Position numbers and translations under genes: made by a program. From Variovorax sp. Sphag1AA (GTDB taxonomy: Bacteria; Pseudomonadota; Gammaproteobacteria; Burkholderiales; Burkholderiaceae_C), in the NCBI RefSeq assembly GCF_014192575.1, contig NZ_JACHYC010000001.1, positions 186,001-250,000 of the forward strand: 64,000 nt of DNA, written 5' to 3'. Positions within the stretch are counted from its first letter, which is position 1. Every line of letters starts with the position of its first letter. Below, piece by piece: positions 16,913-25,566 of the stretch. The notes under the pieces were generated by a model, which saw only the letters and a list, made by a program, of their open reading frames with translations, did not search any database and was not told the DNA's origin.

Positions 16913-19900
16913 ACTCAGCGACAAGAAGCAGCGCTCCCTCGTGCTCGCCGAGGTGCATGCGCTGCCGCAGCGGCCGCAACCGGTGCCGGGCCTGCCCGAC
17001 TATGCGGAGCTGCACTGCATTACCAACTTCAGCTTCCAGCGCGGCGCATCCACGCCCGAGGAAATGGTGGAGCGTGCTTACCAGCTTGGGTATTCGGCGC
17101 TCGCGATCACCGACGAGTGCTCGGTCGCCGGCATCGTGCGTGCGCACGTCGGCCTGCGCGAGTTGCCGGCCAAGCTCGATGAATGGGAACTCAAGCACCC
17201 GGAAGAACCGCCGATCCCGCGCAACCCGGATTTCCGCTTGCTCTTCGGCAGCGAGTTCCGCTTCGAGCGTTTCCGGCTCGTGGTCATCGCGAACGACACC
17301 GAAGGCTGGGGCAACCTCTGCGAGTTCATCACCGCTGCGCGAACCACCGACGAACTGCCCAAGGGCGACTACCGCGTGAGCTGGGAAGAGAGCGATGTCG
17401 CTTCGCTCACGCATTGCCAGATCCTCTTCGTGCCTGACCGTCCGCCCGGCGGCATGGTCGATCGCGCCACGCTGCACGAAGACCTGTGCGCCGCGAAAGC
17501 ACTGTATGGCGACAACCTCTGGATCGCCCTCGAGATGCTCAATGAGCTTGATGACGACCTCTGGTTCGTCACGCTGGTCGAGGCAGGCGAGCAGGCCGGC
17601 GTGCCGCTCGTCGCGGCCGGCGACGTGCACATGCATTCACGCGGTCGCAAGCCGTTGCAGGACGTGCTCACCGCGGTGCGCGAAGGCTGCACTGTGGCCG
17701 AATGCGGCTTCGCGCTGCAAGCCAACGCAGAACGTCATCTGCGCATGCGCATGCAGATCGCGGGTCTTTACACCGACGAGATGCTCGCTAACACGCTACG
17801 CGTGGCCGACCGCTGCCGGTTCGATCCCGGGGTGATCCGCGAGAACTACAAGTACCCGCTCGAAAGCGTTGGCAACAACGAGACGCCGGCAGAGACGTTG
17901 GAGCGCAAGACATGGGAGGGCGCGAGAGAAAAATATCCCGAGGGCATTCCGAAGAAGGTTGCCGACCAGCTGGAGCGCGAGCTGAAGCTGATCATCGAGA
18001 TGAAGTACGAGATGTTCTTCCTCACCGTGGAGGACATTGTTCGCTTCGCCCGCTCGAAGAAGATCCTCTGCCAGGGCCGCGGCTCGTCGGCCAACTCGGC
18101 GGTGTGCTTTTGCCTCGGCATCACCGCGATCAATCCCGACAAGGGTCATCTGCTGTTCGAGCGCTTCCTGAGCCGCCATCGCCACGAACCGCCCGACATC
18201 GATGTCGACTTCGAGCACCAGCGGCGCGAAATCGTCATTCAGTACATCTACGAGAAATACGGTCGCGAGCGTGCCGCCATTGCCGCCGTCGTCATCTGCT
18301 ATCGCACGCGCAGCGCGCTGCGCGACGTGGGCAAGGCGCTCGGCGTCGATGCGCGGCTGGTCGATGAATTCGCGAAGGACCACTACTGGTTTGACGATGC
18401 AGTGCTCGGCGATCAGTTGCGCACTGCCGCCGCGCGCGTGAACGTGCAGGAGGACGAGCTCAAGCTGCGGCAGTGGATCGATCTCACGCATGCGCTGCGC
18501 GGCTTTCCGCGTCATCTGAGTCAGCATGTCGGCGGCTTTGTGCTCACGCACACGAAGCTCACGCGGCTCGTGCCGGTCGAGAAGGCCTCGATGAAGGATC
18601 GCTCCGTCATCCAATGGGAGAAGGACGATCTTGAAGCCATGGGCATGCTCAAGGTCGACGTGCTCGCGCTCGGCATGCTCAGCGCGATTCGGCGCGGGCT
18701 CGAACTCATGAACCGTTGGCGCGGCAGCGCGATGGAGATGCACCACATCCCCAACGACGATCAGAAGGTGTTCGACATGATCTGCGACGCCGACACCATC
18801 GGCGTCTTCCAGATCGAGAGTCGTGCGCAGATGTCGATGCTGCCGCGTCTGAAGCCGCGCTGCTACGAAGACCTCGTGATCGAAGTCGCTATCGTGCGGC
18901 CTGGGCCGATCCAGGGCGGCATGGTGCATCCCTATCTCAAGCAGCGCGAGCGGGTCCGCAAGAAGCTGCCGATCCACTATGAAAAAGACGAGCTCCGCCC
19001 CGCGCTGGAACGCACGCTGGGCGTGCCGATCTTCCAGGAACAGGTGATGCAGATCGCCATGATCGCGGCCGATTTCAGCGCCGACGAGGCCGACCAGCTC
19101 CGCCGCGCGATGGCCGCCTGGAAGCGCAAGGGCGGTCTCGGCAAGTTCCACGACAAGCTTGTGAACGGCATGGTCAAGAAGGGGTACAAGCCGGCTTTTG
19201 CCGAATCGATCTTCAAGCAGGTGCTGGGTTTCGGTGACTACGGTTTTCCGGAGAGCCATGCCGCGAGCTTCGCGCTGCTGGTCACCGTGAGCAGTTGGCT
19301 CAAGAACTACGAGCCTGCGTGCTTCCTGGCTGCGCTGCTCGATGCCCAGCCGATGGGCTTCTACAGCCCTTCGCAGCTTGTGCAGGACGCGCGGCGTCAT
19401 GGCGTCGAAGTGCGGCCGGTCGATGTGAGCATGAGCGAGTACGACAGCAGCATCGAGGCCCGTGCGGCCGACGCACCGCGCATGCCGCCCGAAGCCGATG
19501 CGCGCTACGCCGATCGTCTTGGCAACGAGGATCAACCGGCCGTGCGTCTAGGCCTGCGCCGTGTCTCCGGCCTCAGCGAAGCCGGAGCGAAGCGGCTGAT
19601 CGAGGCGCGCACACAGGCGCCTTTCACCAGCACCGAAGATCTCGCGCTGCGCGCCGAACTCGATGGCAAGGACATGGGCGCACTCGCCGCTGCTGATGCG
19701 CTGATGTCGCTTTCCGGCCATCGACGCCAGCAGGTGTGGGATGCGACCGCTCAACGCCGCGCACCAGCCTTGCTACGGGGCGTGCCCATCAACGAGCCCA
19801 CCTTGCAATTGCCCGCCGCATCCGAAGGCGAGGAGATCGTCGGCGATTACGCCTCGCTCGGCCTCTCGCTACGCCGCCATCCGTTGGCGCTGCTTCGCGC

Positions 19901-20258
19901 GCGGCTGGCTCGGATGAATCTCATGAGCGCGGAGCAGTTGCGCCCGCTGCCCAGCGGCCAGACCGTGCGTGCCTGCGGCATCGTCAAGGGCCGCCAGCGC
20001 CCTCAGACCGCCAACGGCACCATCTTCGTCACGCTCGAAGACGAGACCGGCAACGTCAATGTGATTGTGTGGAGCCACGTGATCGAGGCTTGGCGGGAGC
20101 CGCTGCTCAAGGCAACGCTGCTGGCGGTACAGGGCACCTGGCAGCGCGACGTGGACAGTGGCGGCGAGGTGCGGCATCTCGTGGCGACGGGGTTCAGGGA
20201 TCTGACGCCACTGTTGGGGCGTTTGGCGCAGAGCAACAAGAGTCGGGACTTTCACTAA
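16905..20258 (+). CDS. dnaE2: DnaE2, error-prone DNA polymerase III alpha subunit
   Basis: This 1117-residue enzyme is the polymerase of the SOS mutasome. The PHP domain starts YAELHCITNFSFQRGASTPEE; the polymerase core carries CQGRGSSANSAVCFCLGI and PPDIDVDFEHQRREIV, which holds the catalytic aspartates; helix-hairpin-helix and OB-fold domains follow (GQTVRACGIVKGRQRPQT). The ATG at 16905 overlaps the imuB stop. It is slightly longer than many DnaE2 proteins but has no visible break. It copies across lesions at the price of mutations and is expressed only under DNA damage through the LexA box at 14760. Confidence 0.95.
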   Translation: MPELSDKKQRSLVLAEVHALPQRPQPVPGLPDYAELHCITNFSFQRGASTPEEMVERAYQLGYSALAITDECSVAGIVRAHVGLRELPAKLDEWELKHPEEPPIPRNPDFRLLFGSEFRFERFRLVVIANDTEGWGNLCEFITAARTTDELPKGDYRVSWEESDVASLTHCQILFVPDRPPGGMVDRATLHEDLCAAKALYGDNLWIALEMLNELDDDLWFVTLVEAGEQAGVPLVAAGDVHMHSRGRKPLQDVLTAVREGCTVAECGFALQANAERHLRMRMQIAGLYTDEMLANTLRVADRCRFDPGVIRENYKYPLESVGNNETPAETLERKTWEGAREKYPEGIPKKVADQLERELKLIIEMKYEMFFLTVEDIVRFARSKKILCQGRGSSANSAVCFCLGITAINPDKGHLLFERFLSRHRHEPPDIDVDFEHQRREIVIQYIYEKYGRERAAIAAVVICYRTRSALRDVGKALGVDARLVDEFAKDHYWFDDAVLGDQLRTAAARVNVQEDELKLRQWIDLTHALRGFPRHLSQHVGGFVLTHTKLTRLVPVEKASMKDRSVIQWEKDDLEAMGMLKVDVLALGMLSAIRRGLELMNRWRGSAMEMHHIPNDDQKVFDMICDADTIGVFQIESRAQMSMLPRLKPRCYEDLVIEVAIVRPGPIQGGMVHPYLKQRERVRKKLPIHYEKDELRPALERTLGVPIFQEQVMQIAMIAADFSADEADQLRRAMAAWKRKGGLGKFHDKLVNGMVKKGYKPAFAESIFKQVLGFGDYGFPESHAASFALLVTVSSWLKNYEPACFLAALLDAQPMGFYSPSQLVQDARRHGVEVRPVDVSMSEYDSSIEARAADAPRMPPEADARYADRLGNEDQPAVRLGLRRVSGLSEAGAKRLIEARTQAPFTSTEDLALRAELDGKDMGALAAADALMSLSGHRRQQVWDATAQRRAPALLRGVPINEPTLQLPAASEGEEIVGDYASLGLSLRRHPLALLRARLARMNLMSAEQLRPLPSGQTVRACGIVKGRQRPQTANGTIFVTLEDETGNVNVIVWSHVIEAWREPLLKATLLAVQGTWQRDVDSGGEVRHLVATGFRDLTPLLGRLAQSNKSRDFH

Positions 20259-20476
20259 ATTTGCCCTCGATTCGCCAAACGAAGTTTCATTGCCTTTCAG
20301 CTCTGAATTTCAGAATCTTCCGAGGGACGCATTCGAAGCTGGTCCATAGACTCGCGCGGTGCCATCAATGCATCTTCTGTATTGGTGTCGACTTGTGCGA
20401 GCCGGCAAATCGGTTTGGCGCAAAAAAATCCTATCTGCACATTCCGTTTGTTACTTTCGAATTGGACTTCCAACCT

Positions 20477-21013
20477 ATGAAGCGCGTACTTCTTCCGGTC
20501 CTGGCGGCCGGCCTCACGACCCTGGCGGGGACTGGCCATGCCGCGGACGGCACCATCAACTTCACCGGCTCGGTCATCGGGACCACCTGCAATATCTCCA
20601 TCAATGGAACGGCAGCCCCCGCCGGCGCGACCGTTACGCTGGCACCGGCCACTGAAAGTGACCTTGATGCGCCCGGCAAGACTGCCGTACCGACTCCATT
20701 CGACATGATGCTGACTGGATGCGCTTCAACGGGCAAGGTCTCGGCTTACTTTGAATCCGGCCCCGGCGTCAGCGGAGGTCTGGTGGTCAATACTGGCACG
20801 GCTACAAATGTCAGTCTGATGGTGTACGACAACGCCGTTGGCGCAGGCAATTTCATTCCGCTTGGTGCTGTGGACCAAGACGACACCACGCGTGTCAATA
20901 TCGTAGGCGGCAATGCGACCCTCAAATATGGCGTGAAGTACATTGCCATTGGAGGAGCGGCAACCGTCGGTTCCGTCAAAGGCGCCGTCACCTACCACAT
21001 CCTCTACGAGTAA
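20477..21013 (+). CDS. type 1 fimbrial major subunit (pilin)
   Basis: This 178-residue secreted pilin has a signal peptide (MKRVLLPVLAAGLTTLAG to GHAA), then DGTINFTGSVIGTTCNI with the first pilin cysteine and a second in MMLTGCASTG. The C-terminus GAVTYHILYE is the expected donor-strand/chaperone recognition end with penultimate Tyr. It is first in a fimbrial remnant of lower G+C than the flanking genes. The 218 bases before it (20259-20476) contain no other gene. Confidence 0.9.
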   Translation: MKRVLLPVLAAGLTTLAGTGHAADGTINFTGSVIGTTCNISINGTAAPAGATVTLAPATESDLDAPGKTAVPTPFDMMLTGCASTGKVSAYFESGPGVSGGLVVNTGTATNVSLMVYDNAVGAGNFIPLGAVDQDDTTRVNIVGGNATLKYGVKYIAIGGAATVGSVKGAVTYHILYE

Positions 21014-21060
21014 GCCGAAGGCGCCTTCGGCCAAGACTGGGCTGGCGCAACGCCAGCCTT
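21014..21060 (+). terminator. hairpin pair after the first pilin gene
   Basis: Directly after the pilin stop lies the perfect palindrome GCCGAAGGCGCCTTCGGC (21014-21031). Nine bases later comes a stem of 8 pairs, GGCTGGCG-CAA-CGCCAGCC (21040-21058), followed by TTTGC. The second hairpin looks like a partial rho-independent terminator, the usual device giving excess major pilin over downstream genes. The rest of the gap to 21243 shows no gene. Confidence 0.6.
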
Positions 21061-21243
21061 TGCGGATCTAAATAAATCATTTAGACCGAATTTGGGAGTT
21101 TTCTCAAAGACTCACCAAAGATCAATCACGAGACTTCATCTCGTGCAAATCGATGCCTAGCGGATGCAAAAATCCTAATTGGAAGTTGCAGACCATCAAG
21201 GCGAACGCTCTTGCACGTTTTTTAACTGAAGCCTTTTGAAGCA

Positions 21244-21549
21244 ATGAAACGCATTCTGTTCCCGATCGTCGCCGCTGGCGCTTCCCTCTTGACCATTTCG
21301 GCTCACGCCGCTGACGGTCAAATCAACTTCGAAGGCGAGTTGTTCGCTCAGACCTGCCTCATTGATGTCGACGGCGATACGGGCAATCCCGCAATCGTGA
21401 CGCTGGCCAAGGTTGCGACCGCCGGTCTGCAAACCGCTGGTGCGACGGCTGCTCAGCGCAATTTCAACATCAACCTGAAGAACTGCATTGAAGCGGCTGG
21501 TGGGCGCTTACTTATTCGTACGCGATGCTGTAGGTCACGCTGCCGTTGA
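21244..21549 (+). pseudogene. second fimbrial pilin, 5' part (broken by inversion)
   Basis: The reading frame begins as a normal pilin: signal peptide MKRILFPIVAAGASLLTIS to AHAA, DGQINFEGELFAQTCLID with the first cysteine, and FNINLKNCIEAAGG with the second. Homology stops near 21503, after which the frame reads antisense of the gene's own 3' end and ends at 21549 (101 residues instead of about 175). The missing C-terminal part is on the opposite strand at 21512-21748. As it stands, no complete pilin can be made. Confidence 0.85.
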
Positions 21550-21757
21550 CCTTGCCGGCCGTTGCAGCGCCCTGGGAGATGTACTGCACGGCGTACGGCA
21601 GCGTGGCCACGCCAGCGACGATGTCGCGAGCGGTGTTGGTACCGGTTGCGCCGAGCTGCGAGCCCGAGCCAGCAACGATGGCAGCGCCACTGATGCCGTC
21701 AACGAGTTGCAGGCCCACCAGCGTGGCGGCGTCAGTACCCGTTGCCAGGTTCTTCAG
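21475..21757. repeat. 9-base inverted repeats bounding an inverted pilin segment
   Basis: CTGAAGAAC at 21475-21483 and its reverse complement GTTCTTCAG at 21749-21757 flank the segment carrying the inverted pilin 3' end. Both copies encode Leu-Lys-Asn in the pilin frame. Flipping the segment between them would join codon 80 of the 5' part in frame to the 78 codons of the 3' part, giving a 158-residue pilin ending SVTYSIAYE. That product would lack the second conserved cysteine. Confidence 0.75.
21512..21748 (-). pseudogene. second fimbrial pilin, 3' part in inverted orientation
   Basis: Read leftward from 21748, the frame gives LATGTDAATLVGLQLVDG, continues through GTNTARDIVAGVATLPYAVQ and ends KVNGSVTYSIAYE with TAA at 21512-21514. 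This is unmistakably the C-terminal half of a type 1 pilin, including the terminal strand and penultimate Tyr. It matches the C-terminal layout of the intact pilin at 20477-21013 but is a different sequence. It must be the displaced end of the pilin begun at 21244. Confidence 0.85.
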
Positions 21758-22047
21758 CGTTCATCACCAGCACACGGCTCAATGGCGAAGCGCTGCCTTT
21801 CGGCGCCGAAGTCACCGATAGCGAAGGCAACAACGTGGGTGTGGTGGCGCAGGGTGGGCGCATCTTTGCCCGCCTGAAGGAAGACGTCCGCGAACTGCAA
21901 GTGAACTGGGGTGCAGCTGGCAAGCCCGAGACCTGCCGCATCGACCTCTCGACCCTGCCAGCGCGTAGCGCTCCGGAAGGCAACCAGATCGAGACCTTCG
22001 ACATTACCTGCCTGCCCTCGGCCGTTTTGGCCGCACTGAATAAATAG
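21758..22047 (+). pseudogene. fimbrial usher, C-terminal fragment
   Basis: The frame encodes about 97 residues: FITSTRLNGEALPFGAEV, TDSEGNNVGVVAQGGRIFAR and WGAAGKPETCRIDLSTLP. This is the C-terminal plug-proximal (PapC_C-like) domain of an outer-membrane usher, which normally exceeds 800 residues. The rest of the usher and the periplasmic chaperone gene that should precede it are absent. The fragment starts exactly at the right border of the inverted pilin segment, so one rearrangement probably removed the genes and flipped the pilin end. Confidence 0.85.
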
Positions 22048-22133
22048 GCGCGCCATTCTTGCTCAGGGACAAACCAGGCCGGCGCGAAATATCGATGGAT
22101 ATCTACGCGACCCGGCGCAGAAAGAGATAGAAA

Positions 22134-23249
22134 ATGATCAATTGGATTAAGAATTCATTCAATTTGCTTCCCAAGCGCGGTTTTCTGGCTTTTTGCCTAC
22201 TTGCCGCGGCAGGCGGCGTAAGCGCGCAAACGTGCTCGCACAAGAGCGGCAGTATGGCGCAGACGCTCACGGCGCCGATGAGCAGCGTTTCGATCACCTT
22301 GCTCCGAGATATGCCGGTAGGCACCGCGTTTCACAATCAAAGCTGGATCGGTTTCTCGAACGCGTCTTTGACATGTTCCGGTGATACGTTCCCTGCGACG
22401 CTGAAATTTGAGAGCGTCGGCATGCGGCAAACGGGGCTTATGTACGGAAGCGCGCCGATCTACCAAACGGATCTTGCCGGCGTGGGGGTTGCATTCTCGT
22501 CAGCTGCAGTTGGCACGTTGCCGATCAATTCGACCGTGAATGAACTGAGCGCAAACGCGGCGAATCATGCGAAGGGAAGCATGGATGCCATTTTCATCAA
22601 GATTGGCGATATCCCACCGGGAAAGATCAGCACAGCCGGTTTCCCGACATTTTCTTACAGCGTTGGGAGCAATAACCTGCGGGTCTGGACTTTGAACTTC
22701 GCGGGTGGTTTCGTCGACATGGTTACCCAGACCTGCACAACGCCTAACCAACTTGTTCCGCTCGGAGATCACCCACAGACCGACTTCACGGGAGTCGGAA
22801 GCGGCAGTCCCTTTAAGGACTTTGTGATTGAGCTCAAGAATTGCCCGGCCTTTCATGGAAGAGGCTTCGGTGTTTGGCAGCACTATTCAAATACGGTCGG
22901 AACACCTACTACCAACTTGGTCGACACTACCTCTAATACTCGCTATGGCAGCAGCATCAAGTTTCGATTGAGCCCGCCGGCGGCGAACATCCTCTCTCCA
23001 GGAATCCTGAAGCTGGGAGCACCCACTGGCGGAGCCACCAACGCGACCGGCATTGGCATCGAGATACGGCAACGCGGCGCGACGAGCCCGATCCAGTTCA
23101 ATACCTACATCGATGGACTCAACCTCCTGAACGTCGCGGCCAACAGCACTCAGACTATCCCGCTGTCCGCGCGATTGGTACAGACTGGCGCTCGAGTCAC
23201 ACCGGGTCAGGCCAATGGCTCGGTCGAATTCCTGCTGAACTACGAGTAG
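22134..23249 (+). CDS. fimbrial tip adhesin
   Basis: This 371-residue secreted protein has a signal peptide (LAFCLLAAAGGVSAQ, after a 16-residue n-region) and two domains: an N-terminal lectin-like part of about 180 residues and a C-terminal pilin domain with a cysteine pair (TQTCTTP, LKNCPAF) ending GQANGSVEFLLNYE. This is the FimH-type layout of chaperone-usher tip adhesins. G+C is visibly lower than in flanking genes. The frame is intact although the chaperone and usher are missing here, so display would need machinery encoded elsewhere. Its last 53 bases overlap the convergent protease gene. Confidence 0.88.
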   Translation: MINWIKNSFNLLPKRGFLAFCLLAAAGGVSAQTCSHKSGSMAQTLTAPMSSVSITLLRDMPVGTAFHNQSWIGFSNASLTCSGDTFPATLKFESVGMRQTGLMYGSAPIYQTDLAGVGVAFSSAAVGTLPINSTVNELSANAANHAKGSMDAIFIKIGDIPPGKISTAGFPTFSYSVGSNNLRVWTLNFAGGFVDMVTQTCTTPNQLVPLGDHPQTDFTGVGSGSPFKDFVIELKNCPAFHGRGFGVWQHYSNTVGTPTTNLVDTTSNTRYGSSIKFRLSPPAANILSPGILKLGAPTGGATNATGIGIEIRQRGATSPIQFNTYIDGLNLLNVAANSTQTIPLSARLVQTGARVTPGQANGSVEFLLNYE

Positions 23250-24243
23250 CCGTGATTCGAGAGGGCCGTTCCTGCGCAGTGACGGTCCGTGTGACGAGTC
23301 GGCCATCGCGAATCAGCGACAACTCGACTGCACGCCCGATGCGATCCGCGCCGAGCAAGCGCAGTAGGTCATCCGCGCCCGCCACCACGACACCATCGAG
23401 TGCGACGAGGATGTCGCCCACACGCAAGCCCGCCCGCTCGGCTGCGCTGCCGGGTTGTACTTCGTCAATGCGTACCGCGTTCGCTCCAGAGCGAATCGCC
23501 AGCGCCACGCGCCGCGGCAGCGGTACTGTCTGTGCTGCTATGCCGAGATGCGCGCGCCGCACGCGGCCATGCGCGATGAACTCGCCGATCGCGAAAGCCG
23601 CCGTATTGCTCGACACTGCGAATGCCAAGCCTTGCGCGCCAGCGATCATCGCGGTGTTGATGCCCACGACCTGACCCGAAGCCGTCACTAGGGCGCCGCC
23701 CGAGTTGCCGGGATTCAATGCGACATCGGTCTGGATCACGTCGTCGATCAGGTGTCCGCTTTGCGAGCGCAAGGAGCGGCCGAGCGCCGAGACAATGCCC
23801 GCGGTGATCGTTGACTCGAAGCCCAGAGGATTGCCGATGGCCACCACCAGATGGCCGCGCTTGAGCATCTTCGAGTCGCCCAGCTTTGCCGTCACGGCGC
23901 CGCGCGGCAACTCGACGCGCAACAGCGCGAGATCGGTCGCAGGGTCGTCGCCGATCACTTCGGCTTCGTGGTCGCCCGCCTCGTTGCTGCCGACGCGCAC
24001 GCGGCGCGCACCGGCGACCACGTGGCTGTTCGTCAGCACGAGCCCGTCGTTCGCGATGACCACGCCCGAGCCCAACCCGCCGCGCCGACCAGGCGTGCCG
24101 CTCTGCACGCGCACCACCGCAGGGCCGACGCTGTCGGCCACCGTGGCGACCGCATGGGAATAGGCATCGATTAGCGCTTCCTGATCCAACTCTGGAGCGC
24201 CATCTTCCGCGCTCGATGATGAAGGCGTGTTGTCGTCGAACAT
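23197..24243 (-). CDS. HtrA/DegQ-like S1C serine protease with PDZ domain
   Basis: This 348-residue protein has an intact trypsin-like triad: His74 (LTNSHVVAG), Asp104 (PATDLALLRV) and Ser181 (NPGNSGGALV). One PDZ domain follows (about residues 245-325, VQPGSAAERAGLRVGDILVALDG). No signal peptide is visible from ATG 24243, so it may be cytoplasmic, unlike DegP/DegQ. The final 17 or so residues (TRSSAGIRPSHWPDPV) are encoded antisense to the adhesin 3' end and look non-native. It is last in a three-gene leftward unit with a LuxR regulator and a catalytically dead homologue. Confidence 0.88.
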   Translation of the reverse strand: MFDDNTPSSSSAEDGAPELDQEALIDAYSHAVATVADSVGPAVVRVQSGTPGRRGGLGSGVVIANDGLVLTNSHVVAGARRVRVGSNEAGDHEAEVIGDDPATDLALLRVELPRGAVTAKLGDSKMLKRGHLVVAIGNPLGFESTITAGIVSALGRSLRSQSGHLIDDVIQTDVALNPGNSGGALVTASGQVVGINTAMIAGAQGLAFAVSSNTAAFAIGEFIAHGRVRRAHLGIAAQTVPLPRRVALAIRSGANAVRIDEVQPGSAAERAGLRVGDILVALDGVVVAGADDLLRLLGADRIGRAVELSLIRDGRLVTRTVTAQERPSRITATRSSAGIRPSHWPDPV

Positions 24244-24250
24244 GTTGGTC

Positions 24251-24634
24251 TCACAAATGGATGACGCCTTGCCGCACCGCCTGTGCGACTGCGTCGGTGC
24301 GGCCAGTTGCATCGAGCTTGTCGAGCAGCGAGCCCACGTGGAACTTGGCCGTGTGCACCGAGATGCCGAGCCGTCGCGCGATCGCCTTGTTCGATGCGCC
24401 TTCGGCCATCAGTGCCAGCACTTCGAGCTCGCGCGGCGTCAGCGCCGCTTCGTTGTTGTCGGATGCGGGCGTGGATTCGGTGGCAGCCACCACCGTTACA
24501 TCGGCTGGCTCGCCGCGCTGCGCGATGCGCAGGCCGCGCGCATCCACGAGCGATGCGAAGAGGCGCTCCGACAGGTCGGTGTCCTCGATGTCGATCGCGA
24601 CCACGATCGGTTCCGCGACGCGCGATGTGCTCAA
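24251..24634 (-). CDS. small LuxR-type (GerE helix-turn-helix) regulator
   Basis: This 127-residue protein consists of a short N-terminal segment and a C-terminal GerE domain, LTPRELEVLALMAEGASNKAIARRLG, then VHTAKFHVGSLLDKL. No receiver aspartate pocket or ligand domain is obvious in the first 60 residues (AIDIEDTDLSERLFASLVD might be a receiver relic). The start is TTG at 24634, overlapping the upstream stop in a TTGA. Sandwiched between two HtrA-like genes, it probably regulates this unit or a stress response. Confidence 0.85.
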   Translation of the reverse strand: MSTSRVAEPIVVAIDIEDTDLSERLFASLVDARGLRIAQRGEPADVTVVAATESTPASDNNEAALTPRELEVLALMAEGASNKAIARRLGISVHTAKFHVGSLLDKLDATGRTDAVAQAVRQGVIHL

Positions 24635-25515
24635 TCGGCGGGCCTTTCTCCTACGGTGAGCGACAGATCGGCCGGCTCACCTGCGCGCCGTAGCGAGAGC
24701 TTGACGACCGTGCCCACGCTCGCTGGCCCGAGTGCCCGCAGCAGCATGTGGGCGCTGCGCACCGGCTCGCCGTTCCACGCCAGGATCACATCCCCTTGTC
24801 GCACGCCCGCCGCTGCGCCGGGGCCGTCTCGGTCGATCCCCATCACCATCGCACCGATGCCATCGGGCTCGACCTTCACGGGTTGAAGCGCGACGCCGAG
24901 GTATCCACGCGGCACACGGCCGTGTGCGGCAAGTTGCGCTGCCACGCGCTCGATCGTCGCGCCCGGAATCACGAGCACGCGCCCGCGCGGCCCAAACACG
25001 CTCATGCCGATGGCGCGACCGCCCGCGTCCAGCGCCAATCCGCCTTCGACACTGCGGCGCATCACAAGGCCGAGCTCGATTCGCATGTCGATGTCGCCAC
25101 CGCGCAGACTGCGCCATGCTGGCCCTACCAGCGACACCACGCCTGCCGCTGCGACCGCCGTGCCGGCCTGCGAGCCAACTGCGAGTGCGATCGACCCGGC
25201 GCGCACGGAAGTGGCGTCGAAGGCAATCGGGGAGGGCGCTGCACCTTCTACGCGGAGCAGCGCGATATCGGTAGCTGCATCGCGCCCGACGATGCTCGCG
25301 CGCAACTTGCCGCCGTCAGGCAGAAGTACGGCCACGTCGCCTTCGTCGGGCAGTGCTTCCTCGGAGGTGACGATCAGCCCGTCTCGCCAGACAAAGCCGC
25401 TGGCGCGCGACCGCGCGGCATGCACGGCGACCACGCTACGCGAGGCGGCAGTCACCGCATCCGCCATGGCGGCGGACAGTTGTTCAAGAGACGAGGAAAG
25501 CGTCGTGTCAGCCAT
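24631..25515 (-). CDS. HtrA-like protein with PDZ domain, catalytically inactive
   Basis: This 294-residue protein aligns with the HtrA-like protease at 23197-24243 over the protease and PDZ domains. The His position reads VTSEEAL (Glu53 where LTNSHVV has His), Asp83 is kept (AATDIALLRV), and the Ser position reads SVEGGLAL (Glu157 where GNSGGAL has Ser). It therefore cannot be a serine protease by the usual mechanism. The PDZ domain (GPGAAAGVRQGDVILAWNG) is intact. No signal peptide is seen. First gene of the unit, it may bind or present substrates to the active partner or sense peptides. Confidence 0.85.
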   Translation of the reverse strand: MADTTLSSSLEQLSAAMADAVTAASRSVVAVHAARSRASGFVWRDGLIVTSEEALPDEGDVAVLLPDGGKLRASIVGRDAATDIALLRVEGAAPSPIAFDATSVRAGSIALAVGSQAGTAVAAAGVVSLVGPAWRSLRGGDIDMRIELGLVMRRSVEGGLALDAGGRAIGMSVFGPRGRVLVIPGATIERVAAQLAAHGRVPRGYLGVALQPVKVEPDGIGAMVMGIDRDGPGAAAGVRQGDVILAWNGEPVRSAHMLLRALGPASVGTVVKLSLRRAGEPADLSLTVGERPAD

Positions 25516-25566
25516 GTGAACTCCTTAGATGGCTTCATTGTGTGAAGCCACAAGGGGGTGGCGCTA

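Noticed and set aside
17796..19535. 579-codon open frame antisense to dnaE2
   Set aside because: High-G+C codon bias produces long antisense frames; the sequence is His/Arg-rich with no domain, and dnaE2 on the other strand is complete.
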